A DNA stretch of 64,000 nt, from assembly GCA_964019425.1 (NCBI GenBank), contig OZ025849.1:620001-684000 (forward strand), read 5' to 3'. The first letter of the stretch is position 1, and every line of letters starts with the position of its first letter. Below, in pieces: positions 10,546 to 19,108 of this stretch. Made by a program: the position numbers and the translations under genes. This DNA is from Flectonema sp. DT1601. Its lineage: Eukaryota; Euglenozoa; Diplonemea; Diplonemida; Diplonemidae. A model generated the notes under the pieces. It was not told the origin of the DNA. It saw only the letters and a list, made by a program, of their open reading frames with translations, and searched no databases.

Positions 10546-11036
10546 TATTTAATTAAATAACGTAATCTCTACGAGTCAAGTTCTGGTCAGGCAGCTTGCC
10601 CGACTCCGCTTTTAAATATTTGTCCGACGATGCTCTACGACAATGTAAACTATGGACTTTATAAACTTGCATCGAGTTATTACGATTTTGGGTGTAACAG
10701 ACGTAGTGCTTCCACGGTGGTGTTTAATTGTTTTTTCGGATTGTCCTCGCTGGAGCTATTTTATCTGCGAGGAAGAATCTTTTTGACTAGTCTTCGTCTG
10801 CACTTCCCCCATTTGTTGATCTAACTCTTTTCTGATAATCAGATGCCTCTCGCCGCTCTTTTTGAAGTCCAACCGACCAGATTGGTTTGTTAGTAAAAAT
10901 CTGTAAACTGTATTTCTGCACCAGTTCACAATCTATGGAAGTTATTACTTAAAGAGTTGTTCATTTGAATACATCCAAACAGTACATTACAGACTGCAGG
11001 TAAGGTTTTATTTTTCTCCGATTCCAGATGAAATGA
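10546..11036. other. intergenic
   Basis: No gene is supported. A 64-codon frame at 10630-10824 lacks any family feature. The end of the stretch (TTTTATTTTTCTCCGATTCCAG, 11006-11027) is a textbook pyrimidine tract plus AG directly before the ATGs of the next gene, and so a likely trans-splice acceptor. Confidence 0.5.
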
Positions 11037-12440
11037 ATGAATCTCGCAAGACGAGCTACTGGATTTTATAAATTAGCAGCAGGTCGAAGGTACTCAACGA
11101 TGGAAGTTCTTTTAGCACCGACTCCGGCTGAGTGTTGTGGGAGTGGATGTGATCCTTGTGTGTGGGATACTTATTATGAAAAACTTGAGGGATTGACAGA
11201 ACAGAAACTTGTAGGAGATGAAGTCAAAATAAGAAGCGACAACGTATCAAGGAGCGGGATTTTTGAAAAACCACAGAATTGTGTCCGTGTGAGAAAGTGT
11301 GATGAGGGGAACACGCATTCTGCAGGTGAACCTGTAACAATAATAAAAAATGAAAGCTTTGGTTCTTTGCATCACATGCAGCTGCAAGCATCCAATAAGA
11401 TCTTTAGCAACCACGCAATTGTTTATGTATCGCCTCGTAATGAAAAGAAAATTGTAATGTCGCTAATAAATCGACTGGAGCTTTGCGCGGACGATGTATA
11501 CGAAATTCGACCAAACGCTTTTTCAGCCGGCATTGACGCCCCGCTGTACCCTCACTGGATTCCTCAAGAACTCGCGTTTTCTGTTTTTGAAATTTTCTCC
11601 TCTTTCACCGACATCTGCGGGAGGCGATCAGCTGGTCACGAAATTCTGAACGTTCTCAGCGAGTTCTGCACTGATGAGAATGAAAAACACGCTCTCCTCC
11701 ACTTGTCATCCCCTGAAGGGATTTCTGACTACAGAACTAATATTCGCGCTCGTCACTCGAATTTAATAACATTACTGGATGAGTATAAGTCTTGCACTCC
11801 CCCACTTGCCAGGCTGCTCAGTGTTCTTCCGCAACTGTGCCCTCGTCCCTACAGCAGCAGCGTTGTTGCGGATTATCAAAAGAGAGAGAAAGTGAAAAGT
11901 GACATTTGCGACATCTATTTCACGACCCAAGAACAGGGAGTGTGCACGAGGTACTTAACAACGATCGATACGAATACTGTTTGTGTGCCAGAAATTACTT
12001 CACCAGCAGTAAGAACGGAGGGGAAACATGTAATAATTACGATGGGAAGTGGTGTGAGCTATGCGATGGCCTTTCTCAGAGACTCCAGTGTTGATAAAAA
12101 CAATATAGAGTTATTTCACGGTTGTAGATCTCTTGATGACGTTCCCACGGAGGTGAAATCTCATCCGCATCTCAACTTATCAACCAGTTCCATTCCTCGA
12201 GAAACCTGCACATTACCGAAGGATGGCAGCAAGAAGTATATTTGGGGACTCCTTTGGGAAGAACGATCTCGTGTGCTTGCAGCTGTTGAGGATCCTTCTT
12301 TATTAATTCACGTCTGCGGTTCAGTGCAGATGGTTAATGATACTGGGGAAGTTATGAAACTTGTTTTGACGGAAGCTGGTTTTGAAAAAATTAAGAACGA
12401 GAAAAGATGGATTATCGATACCTGGGGGGCAGGTAGTTGA
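11037..12440 (+). CDS. OXLD1-like motif fused to a diflavin-reductase FAD/NAD(P)H-like region
   Basis: The protein has 467 aa. The N-terminus (MNLARRATGFYKLAAGRRYS) is basic and Ser/Tyr-containing, like a mitochondrial presequence. Residues ~27-50 carry PTPAECCGSGCDPCVWDTYY, the oxidoreductase-like motif of OXLD1 proteins, with a cysteine cluster suited to metal or Fe-S binding. The remaining ~400 residues resemble the FAD-binding and NAD(P)H-binding parts of the cytochrome P450 reductase/sulfite reductase flavoprotein family: a Pro-rich PPLARLLSVLPQLCPRPYSS (in that family, LPRLQPRYYSI precedes FAD binding), KHVIITMGSGVSYAMAFLRD (pyrophosphate loop), HVCGSVQMVNDTGEVMKL and a C-terminal W-I-I-D-T-W. 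The FMN-binding flavodoxin domain is absent. It is probably a mitochondrial electron-transfer protein; the partner is unknown. Confidence 0.75.
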   Translation: MNLARRATGFYKLAAGRRYSTMEVLLAPTPAECCGSGCDPCVWDTYYEKLEGLTEQKLVGDEVKIRSDNVSRSGIFEKPQNCVRVRKCDEGNTHSAGEPVTIIKNESFGSLHHMQLQASNKIFSNHAIVYVSPRNEKKIVMSLINRLELCADDVYEIRPNAFSAGIDAPLYPHWIPQELAFSVFEIFSSFTDICGRRSAGHEILNVLSEFCTDENEKHALLHLSSPEGISDYRTNIRARHSNLITLLDEYKSCTPPLARLLSVLPQLCPRPYSSSVVADYQKREKVKSDICDIYFTTQEQGVCTRYLTTIDTNTVCVPEITSPAVRTEGKHVIITMGSGVSYAMAFLRDSSVDKNNIELFHGCRSLDDVPTEVKSHPHLNLSTSSIPRETCTLPKDGSKKYIWGLLWEERSRVLAAVEDPSLLIHVCGSVQMVNDTGEVMKLVLTEAGFEKIKNEKRWIIDTWGAGS

Positions 12441-12546
12441 ACCTTCCTCCAACGTGTCTGTGGTTTGCTTCATGATTTGGTGTCGGAAGTACAGTAGTTT
12501 TTATTAATTTCCCTTTCACAGTCTGTGAGTGTTGTATGAATTAAAA

Positions 12547-12993
12547 ATGGACAGCAGTAAAAAGAGAGACATTGAGAAAGACAGCGTGTTCTTGGTATGA
12601 CTTCTTCTACTTGTCAGTCGCGGAGGTATGCAAAAAAATAACAAAACCAAATACAGGGACTTCAGAAACGTAAGAAATGTGCGCTGTGTCTGCAAACTTT
12701 TGACGTTGATGAACTGCCGGGAGCGATTTCACATAATTCGATAAGAGAGCTCCGGGTATGGATTTGAATTTCTTACGCTCAGATGGTGTTGGATAAGTCA
12801 CTAATAGGAAACTAATAATTTAAAACAGCGAAAGTGGGGTGTTGGGGTTGGCAAGAAGCCCTCACCTTCGAAATTGTACCAACGCGAGGTATGTTTGAAT
12901 TAAAGTTCCTGATTGCCAACCAGCCGGTTAACTTACTTAATTTACCACAAACAGGAACTTTGCGTATTTTGTATGCAATTCTTTGACGTTTAA
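12547..12993 (+). CDS. 78-aa protein with paired CxxC motifs (four exons)
   Basis: The exons are 12547-12594, 12666-12755, 12829-12888 and 12955-12993. All three introns (71, 73 and 66 nt) are phase 0, begin GTATG and end TTCAG or AAACAG, matching the introns of the oxidoreductase gene. The joined peptide reads MDSSKKRDIEKDSVFL, KRKKCALCLQTFDVDELPGA..., RKWGVGVGKKPSPSKLYQRE and ELCVFCMQFFDV. CALC near the middle and CVFC near the end form two CxxC pairs, consistent with a single zinc site that holds the N- and C-terminal halves together. No single long open frame exists here, so it is easily missed. I cannot name the family. The exon/intron consistency is the main support. Confidence 0.6.
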
Positions 12994-13233
12994 TTCGCCA
13001 CCAGTTTAGTTAGAGCTCATCACTACATTGATTCTTCACGTTGTGGTTGAGTGACCTATTTGTATATAAAAAGTCTGAAAGGATGCTTTATTTGTTTTAA
13101 CTGTGCCTTACGCACATAAGCGGAACCGGAATACGGTTCTTGACTCGAAAACCTGAGGATAGACAATTGGGGTACTCTTGAGGGCAAACTTATTTCATTT
13201 ATTTCTTCTTATCAGGTTGGGAGCGTCAGTTGA

Positions 13234-15375
13234 ATGGAGTCAGTGGAAAGACTATCAGGAAGGGTCAGTATCATGAGAGACGAGATAGCAATGTACGACT
13301 CTGCACGGGCACTGGAAAGTCGCCGCAGAATGTTGGAATTCAAAGAAGCAATAAGTCAAGATGAAGATCCAAAAAGATCACTTTCCGACAGGCAGTTGCC
13401 TCCGCCTCCGCCAGCAGAATCGTTTGCCGGAAGTTTCGGGAGGAGAGTGAAACAGCCTCTGGCAATTAGAAGAGCGCCACCTGATCACATGAATGAAGTA
13501 TTGATGTCTGAACCCGTCTTCTTACCAAGAAAGAAATCTCAGAATTATTCTGACGATCTGGATTCCGTAAACGAACTTCCCATCAGCACCAGCAACAGCC
13601 CTCCCCGACCGGTAGCGTTCCGGAGTCCTTCAAGCACACAACTATCACAAAATGGGGCACAGGACTTGTTAGCTGCTCTACGACACAACAATGCGGAGTT
13701 GTTATACACCACATTGGAATCGGTTGATAATGATCGGCAGTGGTCTGACGTGCAAATGCAGTTTCGGAACATTGCTCCTGAGAACTACTACGGGGGAGAC
13801 TTAGTTGCCGCAATGCAACAGGAATTGACTTACCGACAACTAAATGTTTGTAAAAACATCCTTCTAAGTAACAAAATAGTACTGCGGGATAGTAGCAGCA
13901 AGTTAGTGGCACTGAGCGCAAATGTCCAAAAATCTGGATTCCTTTCCCGGAGTGTTCGCCAACCAATCCCAAATTCATTTAAACCAGACGGCGAACATGC
14001 AAACCACTCTTCGGTAAACCAGCGAGGTCGCACACGCAGCGGTGGTCGTGCGGAACGAACTTCAGTTTCTCCTCAGAGAGAATCGTCCCTAAGAGGACGG
14101 TCTAAAAGAAGGGACCAATCTGTTTCCGTTGGGTCTTTGGTAACAGTAACTGGCTTATCAAACAGAGCTGATTTAAATCACAGCCAAGGAAAGGTTATTG
14201 ACAAACACTCAGGTGTCCTAAAAGTTCGTTTTCCCAACGAGGAGGTCCTTCTCAAGGAGCAAAATGTGACTCCCGCGCCTATTCAGCAACTCACTCAGAA
14301 AGAAGGAGCTGATGTATTGATTGACTTCTTGAAGTCAGGTAATCAACAGGGGATCATTTCTTACTGCGAGAAGATTCCGAACAAGTCAGAGTGGGATACA
14401 ATCGCCTGGCAGTTTGAAAACAAGGCTGGCAGTGACATACATATCTCTCTGAGGGCTGGACTCGATTCGGAGATGTATCAAAAAGTAGTAAATTTGTTGG
14501 AAGACAATTTGGGTGTTGTCTCTCCGCAGTACCTCTCTCCAGAGTTTCGATCGTCGGAAAAGCCGGTTCAGAGAGGGAGATTCTGCACCAGTTGTGGTCA
14601 CGAACTTACCACCCCTTACTGTGGCCTGACTGGGAAGAAGCACCTCACCGCACCAGATGTTAATTTTCTCAGCACCGAAACGAAAGCCGTTTTAATATCA
14701 AGTGTTGATGTTCCAAACAGTAACCTCAGGCTCAGTAAGGAACGAGGCAGGGACATTGAGTCATTGCGAGCTTGCCTTTCTATGGTAGGCGTGACTGGGA
14801 GGGCGGTTGTACACAAAGATCCTGATACTAAAGAATGTCGAAAGGCACTCAGATGGCTATCGAGAAAGGCGTGTTCTGGGGATTCACTGGTTTTGTATTT
14901 CACAGGTGCAGTGGACAAGAAAACAGGCGGTTTGCTTACAAGTGATGGAGAGATAAATGGATCCGATTTCGAGGGTATTCTAACTGCCCCAGCAGGTGTC
15001 ACCGTGACCTGCATTTTCGATTGCTGTGCCAAAGAATTATTGCCACTGCCTTACCGATTGTGCAAGACTCGTGGGGGTGGTATTCGAGTTACGTTGAATG
15101 ATGACACGCAATCAAAACAAAAACCAAAAGCAGATATTGTTTCGATTTCCTTCTCACCCTCCACACCTTCATATCGGTCAGGTGTTATCACCAGTCCTCT
15201 TTGTCAGCTGCTCAGCACAAATTCAACACCCACACTAGAATGTCTGTATCAGTCACTGAGTGATTATTTCAAAGCTAATGATTCCACTCGAATGCTGGAA
15301 CCTGAAATATCTATGTCGTGGAATGCCTTACCAAGACAAGAACGATTAGTTCTTTCAGATATCATTGTCAGTTAA
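13234..15375 (+). CDS. metacaspase-like protein lacking the catalytic His (713 aa)
   Basis: The start is the first ATG after TTCTTATCAG (13206-13215). The layout is: a basic, helical N-terminus and a PPPPPAESF linker; two ~65-residue helical repeats (~146-210 and ~356-425; compare LLAALRHNNAELLYTTLE with VLIDFLKSGNQQGIISYC), each with Trp, Phe and a G-x-DL/I motif; an Arg/Ser-rich linker; a Tudor/KOW-like motif (~296-348, SVGSLVTVTGLSNRADLN); a CxxC...C zinc-ribbon-like piece (~452-470); and a C-terminal caspase-fold domain (~480-680). In metacaspases the catalytic dyad lies in YSGHG and DSCHSG. Here the equivalents are LYFTGAV and IFDCCAKE: Cys remains, His does not. It is probably a pseudoprotease or regulator. 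Confidence 0.7.
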   Translation: MESVERLSGRVSIMRDEIAMYDSARALESRRRMLEFKEAISQDEDPKRSLSDRQLPPPPPAESFAGSFGRRVKQPLAIRRAPPDHMNEVLMSEPVFLPRKKSQNYSDDLDSVNELPISTSNSPPRPVAFRSPSSTQLSQNGAQDLLAALRHNNAELLYTTLESVDNDRQWSDVQMQFRNIAPENYYGGDLVAAMQQELTYRQLNVCKNILLSNKIVLRDSSSKLVALSANVQKSGFLSRSVRQPIPNSFKPDGEHANHSSVNQRGRTRSGGRAERTSVSPQRESSLRGRSKRRDQSVSVGSLVTVTGLSNRADLNHSQGKVIDKHSGVLKVRFPNEEVLLKEQNVTPAPIQQLTQKEGADVLIDFLKSGNQQGIISYCEKIPNKSEWDTIAWQFENKAGSDIHISLRAGLDSEMYQKVVNLLEDNLGVVSPQYLSPEFRSSEKPVQRGRFCTSCGHELTTPYCGLTGKKHLTAPDVNFLSTETKAVLISSVDVPNSNLRLSKERGRDIESLRACLSMVGVTGRAVVHKDPDTKECRKALRWLSRKACSGDSLVLYFTGAVDKKTGGLLTSDGEINGSDFEGILTAPAGVTVTCIFDCCAKELLPLPYRLCKTRGGGIRVTLNDDTQSKQKPKADIVSISFSPSTPSYRSGVITSPLCQLLSTNSTPTLECLYQSLSDYFKANDSTRMLEPEISMSWNALPRQERLVLSDIIVS

Positions 15376-15656
15376 CTAACTCAAGGAAATTCACAGCTGA
15401 TGTCATTGTCATGAGAAGTGAGCACTTGTTCTTTTTGGTTTTAGTTGTGTTAATTCTAATCTCAGCAGAAGATCTGAAGCACGTTTTAGACTTTTTTTTT
15501 TGTTATTTTTGATTTTAGATATCTAATTTTCCCGCTGCTAAACAAGCAGATATATTGCTTTTGTTTTATTATAACGACATCCGAATTGAATGATTCTTAT
15601 TCTTGGCACTCTCAACTGTTACTGAATTCCATCTACAGATATTAGAACTTAATAAA

Positions 15657-16478
15657 ATGGTAAGACAGATAGTGTGGTTGACTGGACTATCCGGGGCAGG
15701 GAAAACATATACAGCTGACTACTTGAATAAGGAACAAGGCTTCATTCACGTTGATGGGGATAACGCGTTTCTCTCCAATGACCCTGTGGATCAAGATAAC
15801 GTTTCAAAGTTGCACAAAGCGTTTGCCGGATGGTTTAAGGAAGAAGAATGCGACCCAGAAGAGTGGACCCCCTTTTTCGATAAGCTGTGCAAGAGGATAG
15901 TATCCGCAGCGGTGGAACACCCGGAGAAAAATATCGTCGTTTCATTTTCAAACTACCGCGAGCTCACGCGACTCTATGCGAGAAACCTCGTAACAAAACT
16001 CCTTTCCGAGACTGGCGATAAATCGGCCTTCAGGTACATTGCTTTGACGGTTTCTCCTGAGGCATTCGCAAGAAGACAATATCATCGAATTGAAAAGTTC
16101 ATTGCTACTCAAGGATGGACTATGCAACACTACTGGGAGAATATTAGAAAGCATGCTGATCCTTTTAAAGACAAAGAAACTTGTTTGAGAGCTTTGGAAG
16201 TTGATAAAGATGGTGGCCTTGTTGGTTTCCAATCACTTGACAGTGAAACCCATCCGGAGGATGTCACCATAGACACTTCTGACTCTCATAAGGGAGTGCT
16301 CGAGTTTATCCACAAATCACTTGCTTTGGGACCCGTGAAGAACGAAATTTACAATGAAGCGTATGTCAAATCTGTAGCAGATATCCAATTTGACAGGCTT
16401 GAGAAAAGCAAGGAAGCGCTGAAAAAATTGCAAGAGCGCCTCTCTGAAGAAAAAGGTGAAAATACTTCTACCGATTAG
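15657..16478 (+). CDS. P-loop kinase-like protein
   Basis: The frame is open from 15603 but the first ATG is 15657, giving 273 aa. VWLTGLSGAGKTYTADYL at residues ~5-22 contains a Walker A motif of the GxSGxGKT type found in APS kinase, gluconokinase and related small-molecule kinases. HVDGDNAF (~30-37) fits the acceptor-binding D-G-D/N segment of that group. NIVVSFSNYRELTRLYARN (~98-116) fits the Walker B strand and following helix, and ALTVSPEAFARRQYHR (~140-155) fits the lid. A C-terminal coiled coil (~240-265) ends the protein. The family is a phosphotransferase of the P-loop NTPase superfamily; the substrate is unknown. No signal or membrane segment is present. Confidence 0.8.
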   Translation: MVRQIVWLTGLSGAGKTYTADYLNKEQGFIHVDGDNAFLSNDPVDQDNVSKLHKAFAGWFKEEECDPEEWTPFFDKLCKRIVSAAVEHPEKNIVVSFSNYRELTRLYARNLVTKLLSETGDKSAFRYIALTVSPEAFARRQYHRIEKFIATQGWTMQHYWENIRKHADPFKDKETCLRALEVDKDGGLVGFQSLDSETHPEDVTIDTSDSHKGVLEFIHKSLALGPVKNEIYNEAYVKSVADIQFDRLEKSKEALKKLQERLSEEKGENTSTD

Positions 16479-16732
16479 CTCAAAGATTTTAATATTGGAG
16501 AAGTCATTCACTTGGCTTCTTTCCCTCTCTTGTGCTCTAATTTCGCCAGAGCGTTCCTAACCAACTGCGCCTGTTCCGAGATGAATATCCATCATTCAAT
16601 TCTTCCTCTCTTTCACAAACAATTTAAGTTTGAGATTCTGTCAAAGCCGAACAGGCAATCCCTTTTTTCTTAAGACTTTCATAAATGAAGAAATTCATTC
16701 GCTCTAGGACACACAAGACATGACTGTTGTGA

Positions 16733-17744
16733 ATGTTGGAAATGTTGAGAAATGACTTGGTTCAGATTGATAAGCTGAGCTCTAGATGGTGGCATGATGA
16801 TATAGATTTTGATGACATTGACATTAAGAGTGAAGAGTCAAGCAGTAAAAGTGGAAGCACAGGTAAAATATTACCAAGATGCAATTTGGCAATAAACCCG
16901 ATGTTTGTGAGAAGTTGGTGGATTCGAAAAGTCATCGAAGCGTCAGCAACTGCAGCTTTGATTCCCCTGTTAGTTTCTTTAGTTCAAGAAGAAAACGAGG
17001 AAGAACAAGACAATGCCGATGAGCCTGAACCCCTGAAGTGGGACAACTCAAAGAACATAGATGACTCTCAAACTTTCAAAGTACCTCAACAGGTGCCTGA
17101 AGTAACGAAAGACATCGAGTCGCCTTTCGATCAGTGGGCGAAGCAGGTAGAGATCAAAGCTCGTGAGAATGTAGCGAGGGGTGTGTTTAGAAAGCCGTTG
17201 TATTGTACAAATGGGTGGAAACAACTTCGCATGAAAACAAGCGGTAACCTGCCACCTCCACCTGTTAGATTAGATTTACTGTCATCCCCAGCAATCAATC
17301 TTGAAAGTGATAGAAAACATTTAACAAGGGAATCCCAATTATTTCTTCGTGTCAGGAATCGGAATATTGAATGGCGCTCATCGCCATCACCTTTAAAGGC
17401 AGCGGCTGAAATGGCCACTTTGCTGCTTTCTGGCCATCGAAATTATGGCGGAATGACACCCACACCCCCATCTGTTTCCATGTCTTCACTCCCTTATAGA
17501 TGCAGAAAACGCCCGTCGACTGCACCTACTTCTCGTGCCATGAGTGACTACGTTCCCCCAACTGCTGTCTGTTTGGATTGCAAGCAGCCTTTGTTTATGA
17601 CGGTGGTATGTTGTTTGTGTTTGTTTTTGGCTAGCATTTCAGAGTTTAACCAAAACAGCTTTGTCGCAAGACAAAACGGAGGCACTTTTCGATGCAGGGG
17701 GCCGTATCAGCCGTTGCAAGCAACGATTAGTTACTTGTTCTTAA
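16733..17744 (+). CDS. unassigned protein, probably with one short intron near the 3' end
   Basis: The start is the first ATG of a frame that runs to 17788 without splicing. The N-terminal half is acidic (EEENEEEQDNADEPEP), with one hydrophobic segment ~62-78 (IEASATAALIPLLVSLV). The middle is Ser/Pro-rich and basic. Near the end AVCLDCKQPLFMT contains a CxxC. If GTATGT...TTTCAG at 17606-17642 (37 nt) is spliced in phase 0, the C-terminus becomes SLTKTALSQDKTEALFDAGGR..., ending in a second Cys-containing tail and a TAA at 17742-17744. Unspliced, it ends in an odd hydrophobic tail at 17788. The spliced form reads more like a normal protein, but the intron is shorter than the others here. No function can be given. 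Confidence 0.55.
17606..17642 (+). other. possible short cis intron (37 nt)
   Basis: The sequence is GTG|GTATGT ... CATTTCAG|AGTTTA, with a T-rich interior and phase 0. It is shorter than the other introns of this window (66-99 nt), so it remains tentative. Confidence 0.4.
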
Positions 17745-17865
17745 TTCATTTACATCTCTGTTCATTCTGCCATGTGTTCAGTCCATAACTTCCTTCCAAT
17801 AATCATCTTATTTTTTTGATTTGTTTGATCAACATTACTTTTCTGTCAGATTAAAAAATGGGGGG

Positions 17866-17872
17866 AAAAAAA
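17866..17872 (-). terminator. RNA polymerase III T-run terminator of the tRNA gene
   Basis: A run of A on the + strand (17866-17873) gives a T-run on the minus strand directly after the tRNA acceptor stem, as expected for Pol III termination. Confidence 0.7.
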
Positions 17873-17944
17873 AGGCCGCTGGGAGGATCGAACTCCCGAC
17901 CCCTGCTTTACGAGAGCAGTGCTCTACCACTGAGCTAAACAGCC
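17873..17944 (-). tRNA. tRNA-Thr(CGT): tRNA-Thr (anticodon CGT)
   Basis: On the minus strand the sequence folds as a canonical cloverleaf. The acceptor stem is GGCTGTT/AGCGGCC with G-U pairs; the D arm is GCTC...GAGC; the anticodon stem is CTGCT/AGCAG with loop CT-CGT-AA; the T arm is GGGAG-TTCGATC-CTCCC. The A box (TAGCTCAGTGGTAGAGC) and B box (AGTTCGATCCT) are intact. The variable region is short (class I), and no intron is present. CGT reads ACG codons. It is the only gene on the minus strand among the host genes here, which is normal for Pol III genes in euglenozoans. Confidence 0.95.
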
Positions 17945-17999
17945 TTTTTCCAAGCTTTTTTTTTTTCTTTTTTCTTTTTTTTTTTTTTTTTTCCTGTAC

Positions 18000-18015
18000 T
18001 TTCTGTACTTTATTG
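18000..18015 (+). other. spliced-leader 3' end at the start of LINE-1
   Basis: TTTCTGTACTTTATTG equals the conserved last 16 nt of diplonemid and many kinetoplastid spliced leaders (from memory). It lies 16 nt before the ORF1 ATG, exactly where a trans-spliced mRNA would carry it. Confidence 0.7.
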
Positions 18016-18031
18016 ACATACACAACACAAA

Positions 18032-19108
18032 ATGGCTGACTGGAATGTATCCGATGGAATCGTTGTTATTGCTGAAACTACAGAAAAAGCACTAGCTGAA
18101 GCTAACGTTAGCGCTGAAGAATTTTTGAATGAAAATAGTGAACTAAAAACAGTGTTCCATAGAGTTTTTACCTCTTTGGATTATAACAGTAGGATCCTGG
18201 GCATGTTTCGACCAGATGTTTCTGAAGTAGAGACCCCCAAAATCAAAATTTTTTCTATCTTGATAAAAATAAAGGAAGAACATCAAAGGACATTCCTGAG
18301 TGTATCAGGAAGGGGTGGTATGTTTTTTAGGCTGAAAAAAGATAACCCTTTAAATAGGGTGATAAGTGTAATATGGCTGGGGAAAACGGACCTAAAAAGT
18401 GCCGTAGAAATAAACAACAAAGTGAGCAACGCATATGGCGTCGCATTATGCAGAGGGAATTATGGCGTGAGAGTAGAGAGTGCTTCCCGTGAGGAGGTGC
18501 GCAAAAGTATTGGCGTGAAATCTCTGGGGTACTTCTCAGTTGAGGGTATCCCAAAGGGACTCCCAGCAGAGAATATCGCAATTAACTTTGCGACTAAGGA
18601 CATCGCTGCGAAAGCGATAAAAATAATTGACGGCAAGTGGATCGTCAAAATAGAAGACGACTTCCTGGGAGCAGAGGACAGGATGGTCCTAGAATGGCCA
18701 GAAAGTGGTGTGACACTGCGGTGTAACCGGACAGAAAGGCCAAAGCCTAGATCAATTACGCATACTGCAAAAAGTGAACCACAAGTAAAGTCTGGTGAGA
18801 CAAAACAACAGGAAAATAAACAAGAAAATAGTGGAATTGAGAGCAAGCTCGACAAATTATTATCAATGAACGAGACATATTTTAATAAAATAGACAATAT
18901 AGAAAAGAATGTTGAGTTAAGCAACAAAAGAATCGCAAACGTCGAAATCAATGCGACGAAACAAAATAGAAACTTTGAAGTAATAGAGAAGCGTTTCAAA
19001 GAAATTGAAACAAAATTAGAAATTTTATTGCCAGGACTAGGTCAGACAGAAATTACCGGCACTACTGGTGACACTGACATGGACATGTCAAATGGTGAAT
19101 ATGAATGA
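18032..19108 (+). CDS. LINE-1 ORF1 protein
   Basis: The protein has 358 aa and starts at the first ATG after the SL remnant. Residues ~1-230 form a mixed alpha/beta globular region with no zinc knuckle. Residues ~240-265 are Lys/Gln-rich. Residues ~268-335 form a heptad-rich coiled coil (KLDKLLSMNETYFNKIDNIE). The position before the endonuclease/RT frame, the coiled coil and the basic region are typical of LINE ORF1 proteins, which bind RNA and oligomerise. It ends in TGA (19106-19108), followed in the same frame by the ORF2 reading frame. Confidence 0.75.
   Translation: MADWNVSDGIVVIAETTEKALAEANVSAEEFLNENSELKTVFHRVFTSLDYNSRILGMFRPDVSEVETPKIKIFSILIKIKEEHQRTFLSVSGRGGMFFRLKKDNPLNRVISVIWLGKTDLKSAVEINNKVSNAYGVALCRGNYGVRVESASREEVRKSIGVKSLGYFSVEGIPKGLPAENIAINFATKDIAAKAIKIIDGKWIVKIEDDFLGAEDRMVLEWPESGVTLRCNRTERPKPRSITHTAKSEPQVKSGETKQQENKQENSGIESKLDKLLSMNETYFNKIDNIEKNVELSNKRIANVEINATKQNRNFEVIEKRFKEIETKLEILLPGLGQTEITGTTGDTDMDMSNGEYE

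Noticed and set aside
19106-19108. TGA as a reassigned sense codon in this genome
   Set aside because: Host genes at 5468 and 12440 end in TGA with no coding continuation, and Trp is encoded by TGG throughout. The leaky reading is therefore proposed only for the LINEs.
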